Assembly (NCBI GenBank): GCA_035532755.1
Contig: DATKQI010000218.1
Location: 1 to 10,628 of the forward strand
Reading direction: 5' to 3'
Source of the DNA: DATKQI01 sp035532755
GTDB lineage: Bacteria > Pseudomonadota > Alphaproteobacteria > Acetobacterales > Acetobacteraceae
DNA length: 10,628 nt
Shown here piece by piece: positions 1 through 6,828 of the stretch (its first letter is position 1; the number at the start of each line of letters is the position of its first letter). Under the pieces are notes generated by a model. It did not search any database. It saw nothing but the letters and a program-made list of their open reading frames with translations, and was not told the DNA's origin. Both the position numbers and the translations under genes were made by a program.

Positions 1-1595
1 AGCGCCACGCCGCGATCGGCCATCGCCATGACCGGCGCGTTGGTGTTGCCGCTGACGACGTTCGGCATCGCCGAGGCATCGAGCACGCGGAGCCCCTCCA
101 CGCCGCGCACGCGCATCTCCGGCGTGAGCACGGCCATCGGATCATCGTCGCGCCCCATCCGGCAGGTGCCGACAGGGTGGTAGTTGGTCTTCACCATCGC
201 CCGGCAATGCGCCGCCAGGGCGTCATCGGACGCAACGGCCGTGCCGGGGTGGATCTCGCCGCGCACCAGGGCACGCAGCGGGTCTTGCGCCAGAACCTCG
301 CGCGCGAAGCGCAGGCCGGCGACGGAGAGGCGAACGTCCTCCGGGTCGGTCAGGTAGCGCGGGTCGATCACCGGCAGCGCCCGCGGATCGGCCGAGGCGA
401 GGCTGACCGTGCCGCGCGCCTTCGGCCGCAGCAGGCAGGCGTTCAGGGTCAGCCCGTCGGTCGGCTGCACCGCCGTCATGCCGCGATCGAGATAGATCGT
501 CGGCACGCAGTAGAGCTTCAGCCGCGCATCCTGCTCCGCGCTGTCGGGGTTGAAGAAGGCGCAGGCTTCCACCCCGTTCGACGTCACCGGCCCGGTGCGG
601 AACAGCAGGTATTGCAGCCCGTTGCGCAGCAGCCGCCAGCCGCGGTCCTCGCCGTAGTAGCCGTAATGGCCGGTGGTGGCGGCGAAGATCGGCACCTCGT
701 GATGGTCCTGCAGGTTCTCGCCCACGCCCGGCAGATCCACGCGCACACCGATGCCGTGGCGGGCAAGCTGCGCGGCCGGACCGATGCCGTTCAGCATCAG
801 CAGCTTCGGCGTGGCGTAGGCGCCGGCCGCGAGCACGACTTCGCTCTCCGCCCGGGCCGAGACCGTCTGCCCGGCGGCGGTGGCATATTCCACGCCGACC
901 GCGCGCAGCCCCTCGAACAGGATGCGGGTGACGAGGCAGCCCGTGGCGATCGTCAGCCCGGGGTCGTTCATCACCGGCGTGAGGAAGGCCCGCACCGCGC
1001 TGCAACGCTCTCCGCGCAGGGTGGTGAGCTGCATGTAGCCCACGCCGGTCTGCCGCGTGCCGTTGAAATCATGCCGGAACGGCAGGCCGGTGCCCTGGAC
1101 CGCGGCGACAAAGGCATCGGAGATCGCGCAGCGGCTGACGTGATCCGATACCTTCAAGGGACCGTTCACGCCGTGGAAGGCGTTGTTCAGCCGCTGGTTG
1201 CCCTCCATCCGGGTGAAATGCGGCAGGAGATGGCGATAGCCCCAGCCGGGATCGCCGGTGGTCTCCGCCCATTCGTCGTAGTCGGCCGGCTGGCCGCGCA
1301 TGTACACCATGCCGTTGATCGTGCTGCCACCGCCCAGCACGCGCGCCTGCGGCACCTCGATCACCCGCCCGCCCAGCTGCGGCTGCGGCGCGAGCTTGTG
1401 GAAGGTGAGGTGCGGGCTGCCTTTCAGGAAGCGGATGAAGCCTGCCGGCATACGGAACAGCGGGCTGCGGTCCGGGCCGCCGGCCTCGATCAGCAGCACC
1501 CGCGCCCGATGGTCCCGCACCAGCCGGCTGGCCGCGAGGCAGCCGGCGCTGCCGCCGCCAACGATGATGTAGTCGAAGCCCGATCCGCCCGCCAT
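1..1595 (-). CDS. GMC-family FAD-dependent oxidoreductase (choline dehydrogenase-like), C-terminus cut by window edge
   Basis: This enzyme should oxidise an alcohol group to an aldehyde or ketone using FAD. The substrate cannot be read from sequence; choline-dehydrogenase-like alcohol or polyol oxidation is the usual annotation. Reading leftward from ATG at 1595-1593, residues 8-20 hold the FAD-binding strand and the GGGSAG dinucleotide motif. The first GMC signature (ARVLGGGSTINGMVYMRG) follows near residue 80, and a version of the second signature (GAYATPKLLMLNGIG, with Asn where Ser is usual) lies near residues 255-270. H473 in HPVGTCRMG and N517 in SGNTNAP form the catalytic pair, 44 residues apart as in choline oxidase (H466/N510). 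531 codons are visible, and only a short tail appears missing. No signal peptide is seen, so it is probably cytoplasmic. It is transcribed away from the rpiB operon, and G-rich GGGGGCGG lies just before the ATG. Family assignment is sure, substrate is not. Confidence 0.93.
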   Translation of the reverse strand, partial: MAGGSGFDYIIVGGGSAGCLAASRLVRDHRARVLLIEAGGPDRSPLFRMPAGFIRFLKGSPHLTFHKLAPQPQLGGRVIEVPQARVLGGGSTINGMVYMRGQPADYDEWAETTGDPGWGYRHLLPHFTRMEGNQRLNNAFHGVNGPLKVSDHVSRCAISDAFVAAVQGTGLPFRHDFNGTRQTGVGYMQLTTLRGERCSAVRAFLTPVMNDPGLTIATGCLVTRILFEGLRAVGVEYATAAGQTVSARAESEVVLAAGAYATPKLLMLNGIGPAAQLARHGIGVRVDLPGVGENLQDHHEVPIFAATTGHYGYYGEDRGWRLLRNGLQYLLFRTGPVTSNGVEACAFFNPDSAEQDARLKLYCVPTIYLDRGMTAVQPTDGLTLNACLLRPKARGTVSLASADPRALPVIDPRYLTDPEDVRLSVAGLRFAREVLAQDPLRALVRGEIHPGTAVASDDALAAHCRAMVKTNYHPVGTCRMGRDDDPMAVLTPEMRVRGVEGLRVLDASAMPNVVSGNTNAPVMAMADRGVA

Positions 1596-1665
1596 TCCGC
1601 CCCCGCCACCCGCTCGTGCGGCACAGTGGCGTGATCGGCGCAGGCCGGCAACGCCTCCGCCACCC

Positions 1666-1684
1666 CCGCATGACGGTGATGCGG
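1666..1684. promoter_or_regulatory. Interrupted 19-bp palindrome in the divergent gmc/rpiB intergenic region (candidate operator)
   Basis: Arms CCGCAT (1666-1671) and ATGCGG (1679-1684) are perfect inverted repeats. Two further pairs, AC and GT, flank the centre at 1675, giving 8 of 9 matched pairs with one G/G mismatch. The site is the most symmetrical element in the 132-bp region (1596-1727), 70 bp from the GMC start and 43 bp from the rpiB start, where a transcription factor could control one or both divergent promoters. No convincing -35/-10 pair is visible in either direction, as is common in high-GC alphaproteobacteria. The regulator is unknown, and that this is an operator at all is inference. 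Confidence 0.35.
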
Positions 1685-1727
1685 ACCGGCCGTTTCGTCT
1701 CCATCGCGCGCGTGGTAAGGGAGCGCG

Positions 1728-2192
1728 ATGAACGGCCAGACACCCCCCGCTCTCGCGCTCGGCGCCGACCATGGCGGTTTCGCGCTGAAGTCCCGCCTCG
1801 GCGCATGGCTGCGCGAGGCCGGCCATCCCGTGCTCGACATGGGCACCGATGCCGGGGCCAGCGTCGATTACCCCGATTACGCCCACGCCGTCTGTGCGGC
1901 GGTCCTCAATGGCCGGGCGCGGTTCGGCGTGCTGGTCTGCGGCACCGGCATCGGCATGTCGATCGCGGCGAACCGCCACGAAGGCATCCGCTGCGCCCTG
2001 GTGCACGACGTGACGGGCGCACGGCTGACGCGGGCGCACAACGATGCGAACGTGCTCGCCTTCGGCGCGCGCATGACCGGGGAGGAGGTGGCGCTGGATG
2101 CGCTGCGCGCCTTCCTTGCCACCGAGTACGAAGGCGGCCGGCACGCCCGGCGTCTCGACAAGCTTTCTCCCACCCAGGGGTCGATCCGATGA
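1728..2192 (+). CDS. rpiB: Ribose-5-phosphate isomerase B
   Basis: RpiB interconverts D-ribose 5-phosphate and D-ribulose 5-phosphate in the pentose phosphate pathway (cytoplasmic, RpiB/LacAB fold). The 154-residue product has the family's usual length. ADHGG followed by LK (residues 13-21) forms the N-terminal phosphate/substrate site. VLVCGTGIGMSIAANR (68-83) holds C71, matching the catalytic Cys of E. coli RpiB, and T73. RAHNDANVLAFGAR (102-115) holds H104, matching the ring-opening His. The ATG at 1728 is preceded by AAGGGAG at 1717-1723, 4 nt upstream, and no other start fits the N-terminal strand. It leads the cluster, and its TGA overlaps the glyA start (ATGA). Its product ribulose 5-phosphate is the substrate of the RibB domain encoded downstream, which may explain its place here (inference). 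Some sugar-phosphate isomerases of this family accept allose 6-phosphate; the context favours ribose. Confidence 0.95.
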   Translation: MNGQTPPALALGADHGGFALKSRLGAWLREAGHPVLDMGTDAGASVDYPDYAHAVCAAVLNGRARFGVLVCGTGIGMSIAANRHEGIRCALVHDVTGARLTRAHNDANVLAFGARMTGEEVALDALRAFLATEYEGGRHARRLDKLSPTQGSIR

Positions 2193-3490
2193 ACGAACAA
2201 TCCGCCGCCGCCAGCCTGCACCGTTTCTTCAACGCCCCTCTGGCCGAGACAGACCCCGATCTCGCCGCCGCGATCGGGCTGGAGCTGACGCGCCAGCAGG
2301 ACGGGATCGAGCTGATCGCGAGCGAGAACATCGTCTCCCGCGCGGTGATGGAAGCCCAGGGCAGCGTGCTGACCAACAAGTATGCGGAAGGCTACCCGGG
2401 CCGGCGCTACTACGGCGGCTGCGTGCATGTGGACGTGGCGGAGCAGCTCGCGATCGACCGGGCGAAGCAGCTTTTCGGCTGTGCGTTCGTCAACGTGCAG
2501 CCGCATTCCGGCGCGCAGGCGAACCAGGCGGTGTTTCTCGCCACGATCCAGCCCGGCGACACCATCCTGGGCATGAGCCTCGCCGCCGGCGGGCATCTCA
2601 CCCACGGCGCGGCGCCCAACCTCTCCGGCCGGTGGTTCCGGGCGGTGCAGTACGGCGTGCGCCGCGACGACGGGCTGCTCGACTACGAGGAGCTGGAACA
2701 GCTCGCCCGCACCGAGAAGCCGCGCATGATCATCGCCGGCGGCTCGGCCTATCCGCGCATCATCGATTTCGCCCGCATCCGCAAGGTGGCCGACGAGGTG
2801 GGCGCGCTGTTCATGGTCGATATGGCGCATTTCGCCGGGCTGGTGGCGGCCGGGATCTACCCCAGCCCGATCCCGCATGCCCATGTGGTGACCACGACCA
2901 CCCACAAGACCCTGCGCGGCCCGCGCGGCGGCATGATCCTGTCCAACGACCTCGACCTGGGCAAGAAGATCAACTCCGCGGTGTTCCCCGGCCTGCAGGG
3001 CGGCCCGCTGATGCACGTGATCGCCGGCAAGGCCGCGGCGTTCGGCGAGGCGCTGCGGCCGGAGTTCCGCACCTACCAGAAGGCGGTGGCCGAGAACGCG
3101 AAGGTGCTGGCGCAGACGCTGGTGGAGCAGGGGCTCGCCATCGTCACCGGCGGCACCGACAGCCACCTGATGCTGGTCGATCTGCGGCCCAAGCACGTCA
3201 CCGGCAAGGGGGCGGAGGGCAGCCTGGAGCGGGCGCACATCACCGCCAACAAGAACGCGATCCCGTTCGACCCGGAGAAGCCGGCCGTCACCTCCGGCAT
3301 CCGCCTCGGCACCCCGGCGGCCACCGCGCGCGGTTTCGGCCCGGCGGAGTTCCGGCAGGTGGGGCTGATGATCAACGAGGTGCTGGAGGGTCTCGCGCGC
3401 TCGAACGACGGCGCCAACGCCGCCGCGGAGCAGGCGGTGGGAAGCCGGGTGCTGGCACTGTGCGCGAAATTCCCGATCTACCAGGGATAG
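2189..3490 (+). CDS. glyA: Serine hydroxymethyltransferase
   Basis: This is a PLP-dependent, cytoplasmic enzyme that converts L-serine and tetrahydrofolate to glycine and 5,10-methylene-tetrahydrofolate, the main one-carbon source for thymidylate, purines and methionine. The 433-residue protein has the usual bacterial length. Visible hallmarks in order are IELIASENIVS near residue 35, NKYAEGYPGRRYYGG near 60-75, NVQPHSGAQAN near 105, GGHLTHG near 130, VDMAHFAGLVAAG near 210-222, and the PLP-lysine motif VVTTTTHKTLRGPRGG with Schiff-base Lys at residue 240. LQGGPLMH, GGTDSHLMLVDLR, and TSGIRLGTPAATARGF follow. All expected active-site blocks are intact. The start is the ATG in an ATGA overlap with rpiB, with AGGGG at 2176-2180, 8 nt upstream. 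The adjacent nrdR is a common partner; GlyA feeds dTMP synthesis while NrdR controls deoxynucleotide reduction. Confidence 0.98.
   Translation: MNEQSAAASLHRFFNAPLAETDPDLAAAIGLELTRQQDGIELIASENIVSRAVMEAQGSVLTNKYAEGYPGRRYYGGCVHVDVAEQLAIDRAKQLFGCAFVNVQPHSGAQANQAVFLATIQPGDTILGMSLAAGGHLTHGAAPNLSGRWFRAVQYGVRRDDGLLDYEELEQLARTEKPRMIIAGGSAYPRIIDFARIRKVADEVGALFMVDMAHFAGLVAAGIYPSPIPHAHVVTTTTHKTLRGPRGGMILSNDLDLGKKINSAVFPGLQGGPLMHVIAGKAAAFGEALRPEFRTYQKAVAENAKVLAQTLVEQGLAIVTGGTDSHLMLVDLRPKHVTGKGAEGSLERAHITANKNAIPFDPEKPAVTSGIRLGTPAATARGFGPAEFRQVGLMINEVLEGLARSNDGANAAAEQAVGSRVLALCAKFPIYQG
3483..3487 (+). promoter_or_regulatory. Shine-Dalgarno sequence that favours the second GTG of nrdR
   Basis: AGGGA lies inside the last codons of glyA. 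It stands 9 nt before GTG 3497 but only 3 nt before GTG 3491. Normal spacing and the canonical NrdR beginning (Met-Arg/His-Cys-Pro-x-Cys) both point to 3497. Confidence 0.55.
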
Positions 3491-3496
3491 GTGATC

Positions 3497-3952
3497 GTGC
3501 GCTGCCCGTTCTGCGGCCAGGATGATACGCAGGTGAAGGACAGCCGTCCGACGGAGGACGGCTCGGCCATCCGCCGGCGGCGGTTCTGCGGCGCCTGCAG
3601 CCAGCGTTTCACCACCATCGAGCGGGTGCAGCTTCGCGAGCTGACGGTGGTGAAGGCCGACAACCGGCGGGTGGCATTCGATCGCGACAAGCTCGCCCGC
3701 TCCGTCCGCATCGCGCTGCGCAAGCGGCCGGTGCAGGATGAGCGGATCGAGCGGATCGTGAACGGCATCGTCCGCCAGCTCGAAGCCTCGGGCGAGAGCG
3801 ACATCCCGAGCAAGCAGATCGGCGAGCTGGTGATGGAAACGCTGAAGGAGGTGGATGCGGTGGCGTACGTGCGCTTCGCCTCGGTCTATCGCAACTTCCG
3901 CGAAGCCAAGGATTTCGAGGCCTTCCTGGGATCGCTGGGCGAGCCTACATAG
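3497..3952 (+). CDS. nrdR: Transcriptional repressor NrdR (zinc ribbon plus ATP-cone)
   Basis: NrdR senses ATP/dATP and represses ribonucleotide reductase genes by binding paired NrdR boxes. The product is 151 residues from GTG 3497, the usual length. The N-terminal zinc ribbon has C3, C6, C31 and C34 (MRCPFC and FCGAC). DTQVKDSRP and the basic stretch RRRRF (26-30), typical of the DNA-binding face, lie around it. The ATP-cone spans roughly residues 48-138 with VVKADNRRVAFDRDKL at its start and YVRFASVYRNF near its end. A GTG at 3491 in the same frame would add two residues; 3497 gives the canonical N-terminus and a better ribosome-site distance. No ribonucleotide reductase gene is in this window, so its targets lie elsewhere. 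Placement between glyA and ribD is widely conserved in bacteria. Confidence 0.95.
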   Translation: MRCPFCGQDDTQVKDSRPTEDGSAIRRRRFCGACSQRFTTIERVQLRELTVVKADNRRVAFDRDKLARSVRIALRKRPVQDERIERIVNGIVRQLEASGESDIPSKQIGELVMETLKEVDAVAYVRFASVYRNFREAKDFEAFLGSLGEPT

Positions 3953-3959
3953 CCCCTTC

Positions 3960-5069
3960 ATGATCGATCCTTCCCACATGCGCGCCGCGTTGGCGCTCGC
4001 TCGGCGGGGGCTGGGCAGCACGTGGCCGAACCCCTCCGTCGGCTGCGTGATCACCCGGGGCGGTCGCGTGGTCGGCCGTGGCGCCACCGCGCCCGGCGGG
4101 CGGCCGCATGCCGAGACGCAGGCATTGGCCATGGCCGGCGGCGGCGCGCGGGGTGCGGATGCGTTCGTGACGCTGGAACCCTGCTGCCACCACGGGCAGA
4201 CGCCGCCGTGCACCGATGCGCTGATCGCCGCCGGGGTGGCGTGCGTGATGATCGGCGCGCGCGACCCCGATCCGCGGGTGAACGGCGGCGGCGCGGCCCG
4301 GCTGCGCGCGGCCGGCATCGGCGTGGAGGAAGGGGTGCTGGAGGCGGAATGCACCGCACTGAACGCAGGGTTCTTCAGCGTGGTGCGGCTCGGCCGGCCG
4401 CTGGTCACGCTCAAGCTCGCGACGACCCTGGATGGCCGGATCGCGACCAGGGCGGGCGAGGCGCGCTGGATCACCGGCCCGGCCGCGCGGCGGGCGGCGC
4501 ACGCGCTGCGCGGCCGGCACGATGCGGTGATGGTCGGCGTGGGCACCGTGCTGGCCGACGATCCGGCCCTGACATGCCGCATCCCGGGTTTCAAGCCGGT
4601 GCCGGTCGTGCGGGTGGTGGCGGATTCGCACCTGCGCACGCCGCTGACGAGCGAGCTGGTGGCGACCGCCGACGCCGCACCCACATGGATCCTGCACCGG
4701 GACGGTGCGGATGCGAACCGGATCGCGGCGATGCAGGCGGCCGGCGTACGGCTGATCGCCGTGGATGGGCAGCCGCCGGGGATCGATCTTGCCGCCGGCC
4801 TCGCCGGTCTGGCCCGGGCCGGGATCACCCGGCTGCTGGTGGAAGGCGGCGGCACGCTGGCCGCCGCGCTGTTGCGGGCGGACCTTGTCGATGAGGTCGC
4901 CTGGTTTCACGCGCCGGCGGTGATGGGCGGCGACGGCTGGCCGGCCGCACAGAGCTTCGGCATCGCGGAACTGGCCGCCATGCCGCGCTTCACGCGATAT
5001 GCGGCTTATCCGGTGGGAGAGGACATGCTGACGGAATTGCGACGGTCCACGGCCAGGGAGGCTGCCTGA
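3960..5069 (+). CDS. ribD: Bifunctional diaminohydroxyphosphoribosylaminopyrimidine deaminase / 5-amino-6-(5-phosphoribosylamino)uracil reductase
   Basis: RibD carries out the second and third steps of riboflavin synthesis, deamination of the pyrimidine ring and NADPH-dependent reduction of the ribosyl side chain. The 369-residue protein has the full two-domain length. The N-terminal zinc deaminase (about 1-145) shows PHAET with H50 and E52 and EPCCHHGQTPPC with C75 and C84, the same numbering as E. coli RibD. The reductase domain (about 146-365) shows LKLATTLDGRIAT, ARWITG, ADDPALT, and the LLVEGGGTLAAALL segment. ATG 3960 was chosen because it places Met at position 7 as in E. coli; an ATG at 3978 is the alternative. 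No Shine-Dalgarno sequence precedes either start, and the 7-nt gap after nrdR suggests reinitiation or coupling. Its TGA overlaps the ribE start. Confidence 0.96.
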   Translation: MIDPSHMRAALALARRGLGSTWPNPSVGCVITRGGRVVGRGATAPGGRPHAETQALAMAGGGARGADAFVTLEPCCHHGQTPPCTDALIAAGVACVMIGARDPDPRVNGGGAARLRAAGIGVEEGVLEAECTALNAGFFSVVRLGRPLVTLKLATTLDGRIATRAGEARWITGPAARRAAHALRGRHDAVMVGVGTVLADDPALTCRIPGFKPVPVVRVVADSHLRTPLTSELVATADAAPTWILHRDGADANRIAAMQAAGVRLIAVDGQPPGIDLAAGLAGLARAGITRLLVEGGGTLAAALLRADLVDEVAWFHAPAVMGGDGWPAAQSFGIAELAAMPRFTRYAAYPVGEDMLTELRRSTAREAA

Positions 5070-5710
5070 TGTTCACCGGCATCATCACCGGGCTCGGCAC
5101 GGTCGCCACCATCGCCCCGATCGGCGAAGGCAGCGATATGCGCCTGACGATCGCGGCACCAAGGGACAACCGGGCTTGGCGCGGCCTGGAAGACGTGGCG
5201 ATCGGCGCTTCCATCGCCTGCTCGGGCTGCTGCCTGACGGTGGTGGAGCTGGACGGAGAGCGTTTCGCCGTCGATGTGTCGGCCGAGACGCTGTCGAAGA
5301 CCACATTGGGCGCATGGCGCGCGGGACAGCGGATCAACCTCGAACGCGCGCTGCGCATGGGCGACGAGCTTGGCGGCCATATCGTGTCGGGCCATGTGGA
5401 CGGCATCGCCACGGTGGTCTCGGCCACGCCGCAGAACGGTTCGGTGCGCTGGCAATTTCAGGTGCCCGCCGCGCTCGCCCGATTCATCGCGCCGAAGGGC
5501 AGCATCGCGGTGGATGGCGTGTCGCTGACGGTGAACGAGGCCGGGGACGACAGCTTCGGCGTGAACATCATCCCCCACACCGCCGCCGCGACCACCTTCG
5601 GCACGCTTGCGCCAGGCGATGCGGTGAACATCGAGATCGACATGCTGGCGCGCTATGTCGCGCGCCTGGCGCAAGCAGAGGCCCTGACCGGGGCGGAGAG
5701 CGGGACATGA
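5069..5710 (+). CDS. ribE: Riboflavin synthase, alpha chain
   Basis: This enzyme catalyses the last step of riboflavin synthesis, dismutation of two 6,7-dimethyl-8-ribityllumazine molecules to riboflavin and the pyrimidine substrate. It normally works as a homotrimer. The 213-residue product contains the expected tandem lumazine-binding repeats. Repeat 1 (about 1-97) begins with MFTGI and contains CSGCCLTVV (51-59) and the SAETLSKTTLG block. Repeat 2 (about 98-195) contains LGGHIVSGHVDG (101-112), KGSIAVDGVSLTV (143-155) and IPHT (168-171). The start is firm: MFTGI is the family N-terminus, the ATG sits in a TGATG overlap with ribD, and a strong AGGGAGG at 5055-5061 lies 7 nt upstream, the best ribosome site in the cluster. 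Its stop overlaps the next start (ATGA). Some naming schemes call the gene ribC. Confidence 0.97.
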   Translation: MFTGIITGLGTVATIAPIGEGSDMRLTIAAPRDNRAWRGLEDVAIGASIACSGCCLTVVELDGERFAVDVSAETLSKTTLGAWRAGQRINLERALRMGDELGGHIVSGHVDGIATVVSATPQNGSVRWQFQVPAALARFIAPKGSIAVDGVSLTVNEAGDDSFGVNIIPHTAAATTFGTLAPGDAVNIEIDMLARYVARLAQAEALTGAESGT

Positions 5711-6828
5711 AGACGGCCAGCCTGCACGACTACATCGCCTCGGCGGAGGACATCATCGGCGAGGCGCGCGCCGGGCGGATGTTCATCCTGGTCGATGACG
5801 AGGACCGGGAGAACGAGGGCGACCTGATCATCCCCGCGCAGTTCGCCACACCGGACGCCATCAACTTCATGGCCCGCCATGCGCGCGGCCTGATCTGCCT
5901 CGCGATGACCCAGGCGCGGGTGGAGCGGCTGGGGCTGCCATTGATGGCCCAGCACAACGGCACCCGCCACCAGACCGCCTTCACCGTCTCCATCGAGGCG
6001 CGGGAAGGGGTCACCACCGGCATCTCGGCGGCCGACCGGGCGCATACGATCGCGGTGGCGGTCAACCCGGAGATGGGGCGCGAGCAGATCACCACGCCCG
6101 GCCACGTGTTTCCGCTGATGGCGCGCGAGGGCGGGGCGCTGGTCCGCGCCGGGCATACCGAAGCGGCGGTGGACATCGCCCGGCTCGCCGGGCTTACCCC
6201 CGCCGGTGTGATCTGCGAGGTGATGAACGACGACGGCACGATGGCGCGGCTGCCCGACCTCGTGGCCTTTGCCCAGCACCACAACCTCAAGCTCGGCACC
6301 ATCGCCGACCTGATCGCCCATCGCCGCCGCACAGAGCTGCTGGTGCGGCGCGTGCAGGAAGGCACCATCGCGCATGCCACCGGCGGAGAATGGCGGCTGG
6401 TGGTCTATGCGACCACCATCGGCGCGCACACGGAGCACGTGGCGCTGGTGAAGGGCGACGTGGGCGGGGCGGACCCGGTGCCGGTGCGGATGCACGCGGT
6501 CGAGCTGTTCACGGATATGCTGGGCGGGGCGCAATCGGCGATCCTGCCCGGTGCGATGGAGCAGATCGCCGCCGAGGGGCGGGGGGTGGTGGTGCTGCTG
6601 CGCGACACCTCCGCCACCGCGCTGTCGGACCGGGTGCGGCTGATGGGCGGGGCGGCCCGGCCGCCGAGCCCGCTGCGCGACTACGGCATCGGCGCGCAGA
6701 TCCTGGTCGATCTCGGCGTGAAGGACATGATCCTGCTGTCCAACCACCGGCGCAGCATCATCGGGCTGGAAGGGTACGGGCTCAACGTCGTCGATCAGCG
6801 CCCGATCGAGGGAGTGCCGGCGGAATGA
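5707..6828 (+). CDS. ribB: 3,4-dihydroxy-2-butanone 4-phosphate synthase fused to a degenerate GTP cyclohydrolase II-like domain (RibBX type)
   Basis: The N-terminal domain (about 1-205) converts ribulose 5-phosphate to 3,4-dihydroxy-2-butanone 4-phosphate and formate. It keeps the family motifs DDEDRENEGDL (30-40), GVTTGISAADRA (101-112), PGHVFPL (131-137), RAGHTEA (147-153) and CEVMNDDGTMARLPDL (170-185). The C-terminal half (about 206-373) aligns with GTP cyclohydrolase II: EHVALVKGD (243-251), AAEGRGVVVLLR (288-299), LRDYGIGAQIL (323-333) and GLEGYGLNVV (353-362) are retained. However, the three zinc cysteines of the family's CLTGDxxxSLRCDC block correspond to E266, S277 and I279, and no Cys occurs after residue 170. 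The QEGRGIGL and DTVEAN catalytic segments are replaced by a shorter unrelated stretch. Cyclohydrolase activity is therefore not expected. The reading frame is intact, with no frameshift. Automatic annotation could wrongly name it bifunctional RibBA. Confidence 0.93.
   Translation: MKTASLHDYIASAEDIIGEARAGRMFILVDDEDRENEGDLIIPAQFATPDAINFMARHARGLICLAMTQARVERLGLPLMAQHNGTRHQTAFTVSIEAREGVTTGISAADRAHTIAVAVNPEMGREQITTPGHVFPLMAREGGALVRAGHTEAAVDIARLAGLTPAGVICEVMNDDGTMARLPDLVAFAQHHNLKLGTIADLIAHRRRTELLVRRVQEGTIAHATGGEWRLVVYATTIGAHTEHVALVKGDVGGADPVPVRMHAVELFTDMLGGAQSAILPGAMEQIAAEGRGVVVLLRDTSATALSDRVRLMGGAARPPSPLRDYGIGAQILVDLGVKDMILLSNHRRSIIGLEGYGLNVVDQRPIEGVPAE

Noticed and set aside
177..1634. A 485-codon plus-strand frame opposite the GMC oxidoreductase
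   Set aside because: The minus-strand GMC protein has both family signatures and the catalytic His/Asn pair; the plus frame shows nothing recognisable.
1623..1651. Possible minus-strand promoter for the GMC gene (TTGCCG, 17 bp, CACTGT)
   Set aside because: The spacing is ideal but the -10 match is very poor, and similar matches are easy to find by chance.
1596..1727. FMN (RFN) riboswitch ahead of the riboflavin operon
   Set aside because: None of the conserved RFN blocks is visible here or in any other gap, and the other gaps are too short to hold one.
1616..3490. A long plus-strand frame that would extend glyA upstream through rpiB
   Set aside because: The glyA frame happens to be open through rpiB. 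The conserved SHMT sequence begins at 2189 with its own ribosome site, and the upstream part is an Arg-rich out-of-frame reading of rpiB.
1877..4855. A 992-codon stop-free reading frame on the minus strand, opposite rpiB, glyA, nrdR and ribD
   Set aside because: It is antisense to four well-recognised genes. Its translation is low-complexity Arg/Ala/Pro/His-rich with no family motif, and it has no plausible ribosome site. Long empty frames are expected when third positions are almost all G or C.
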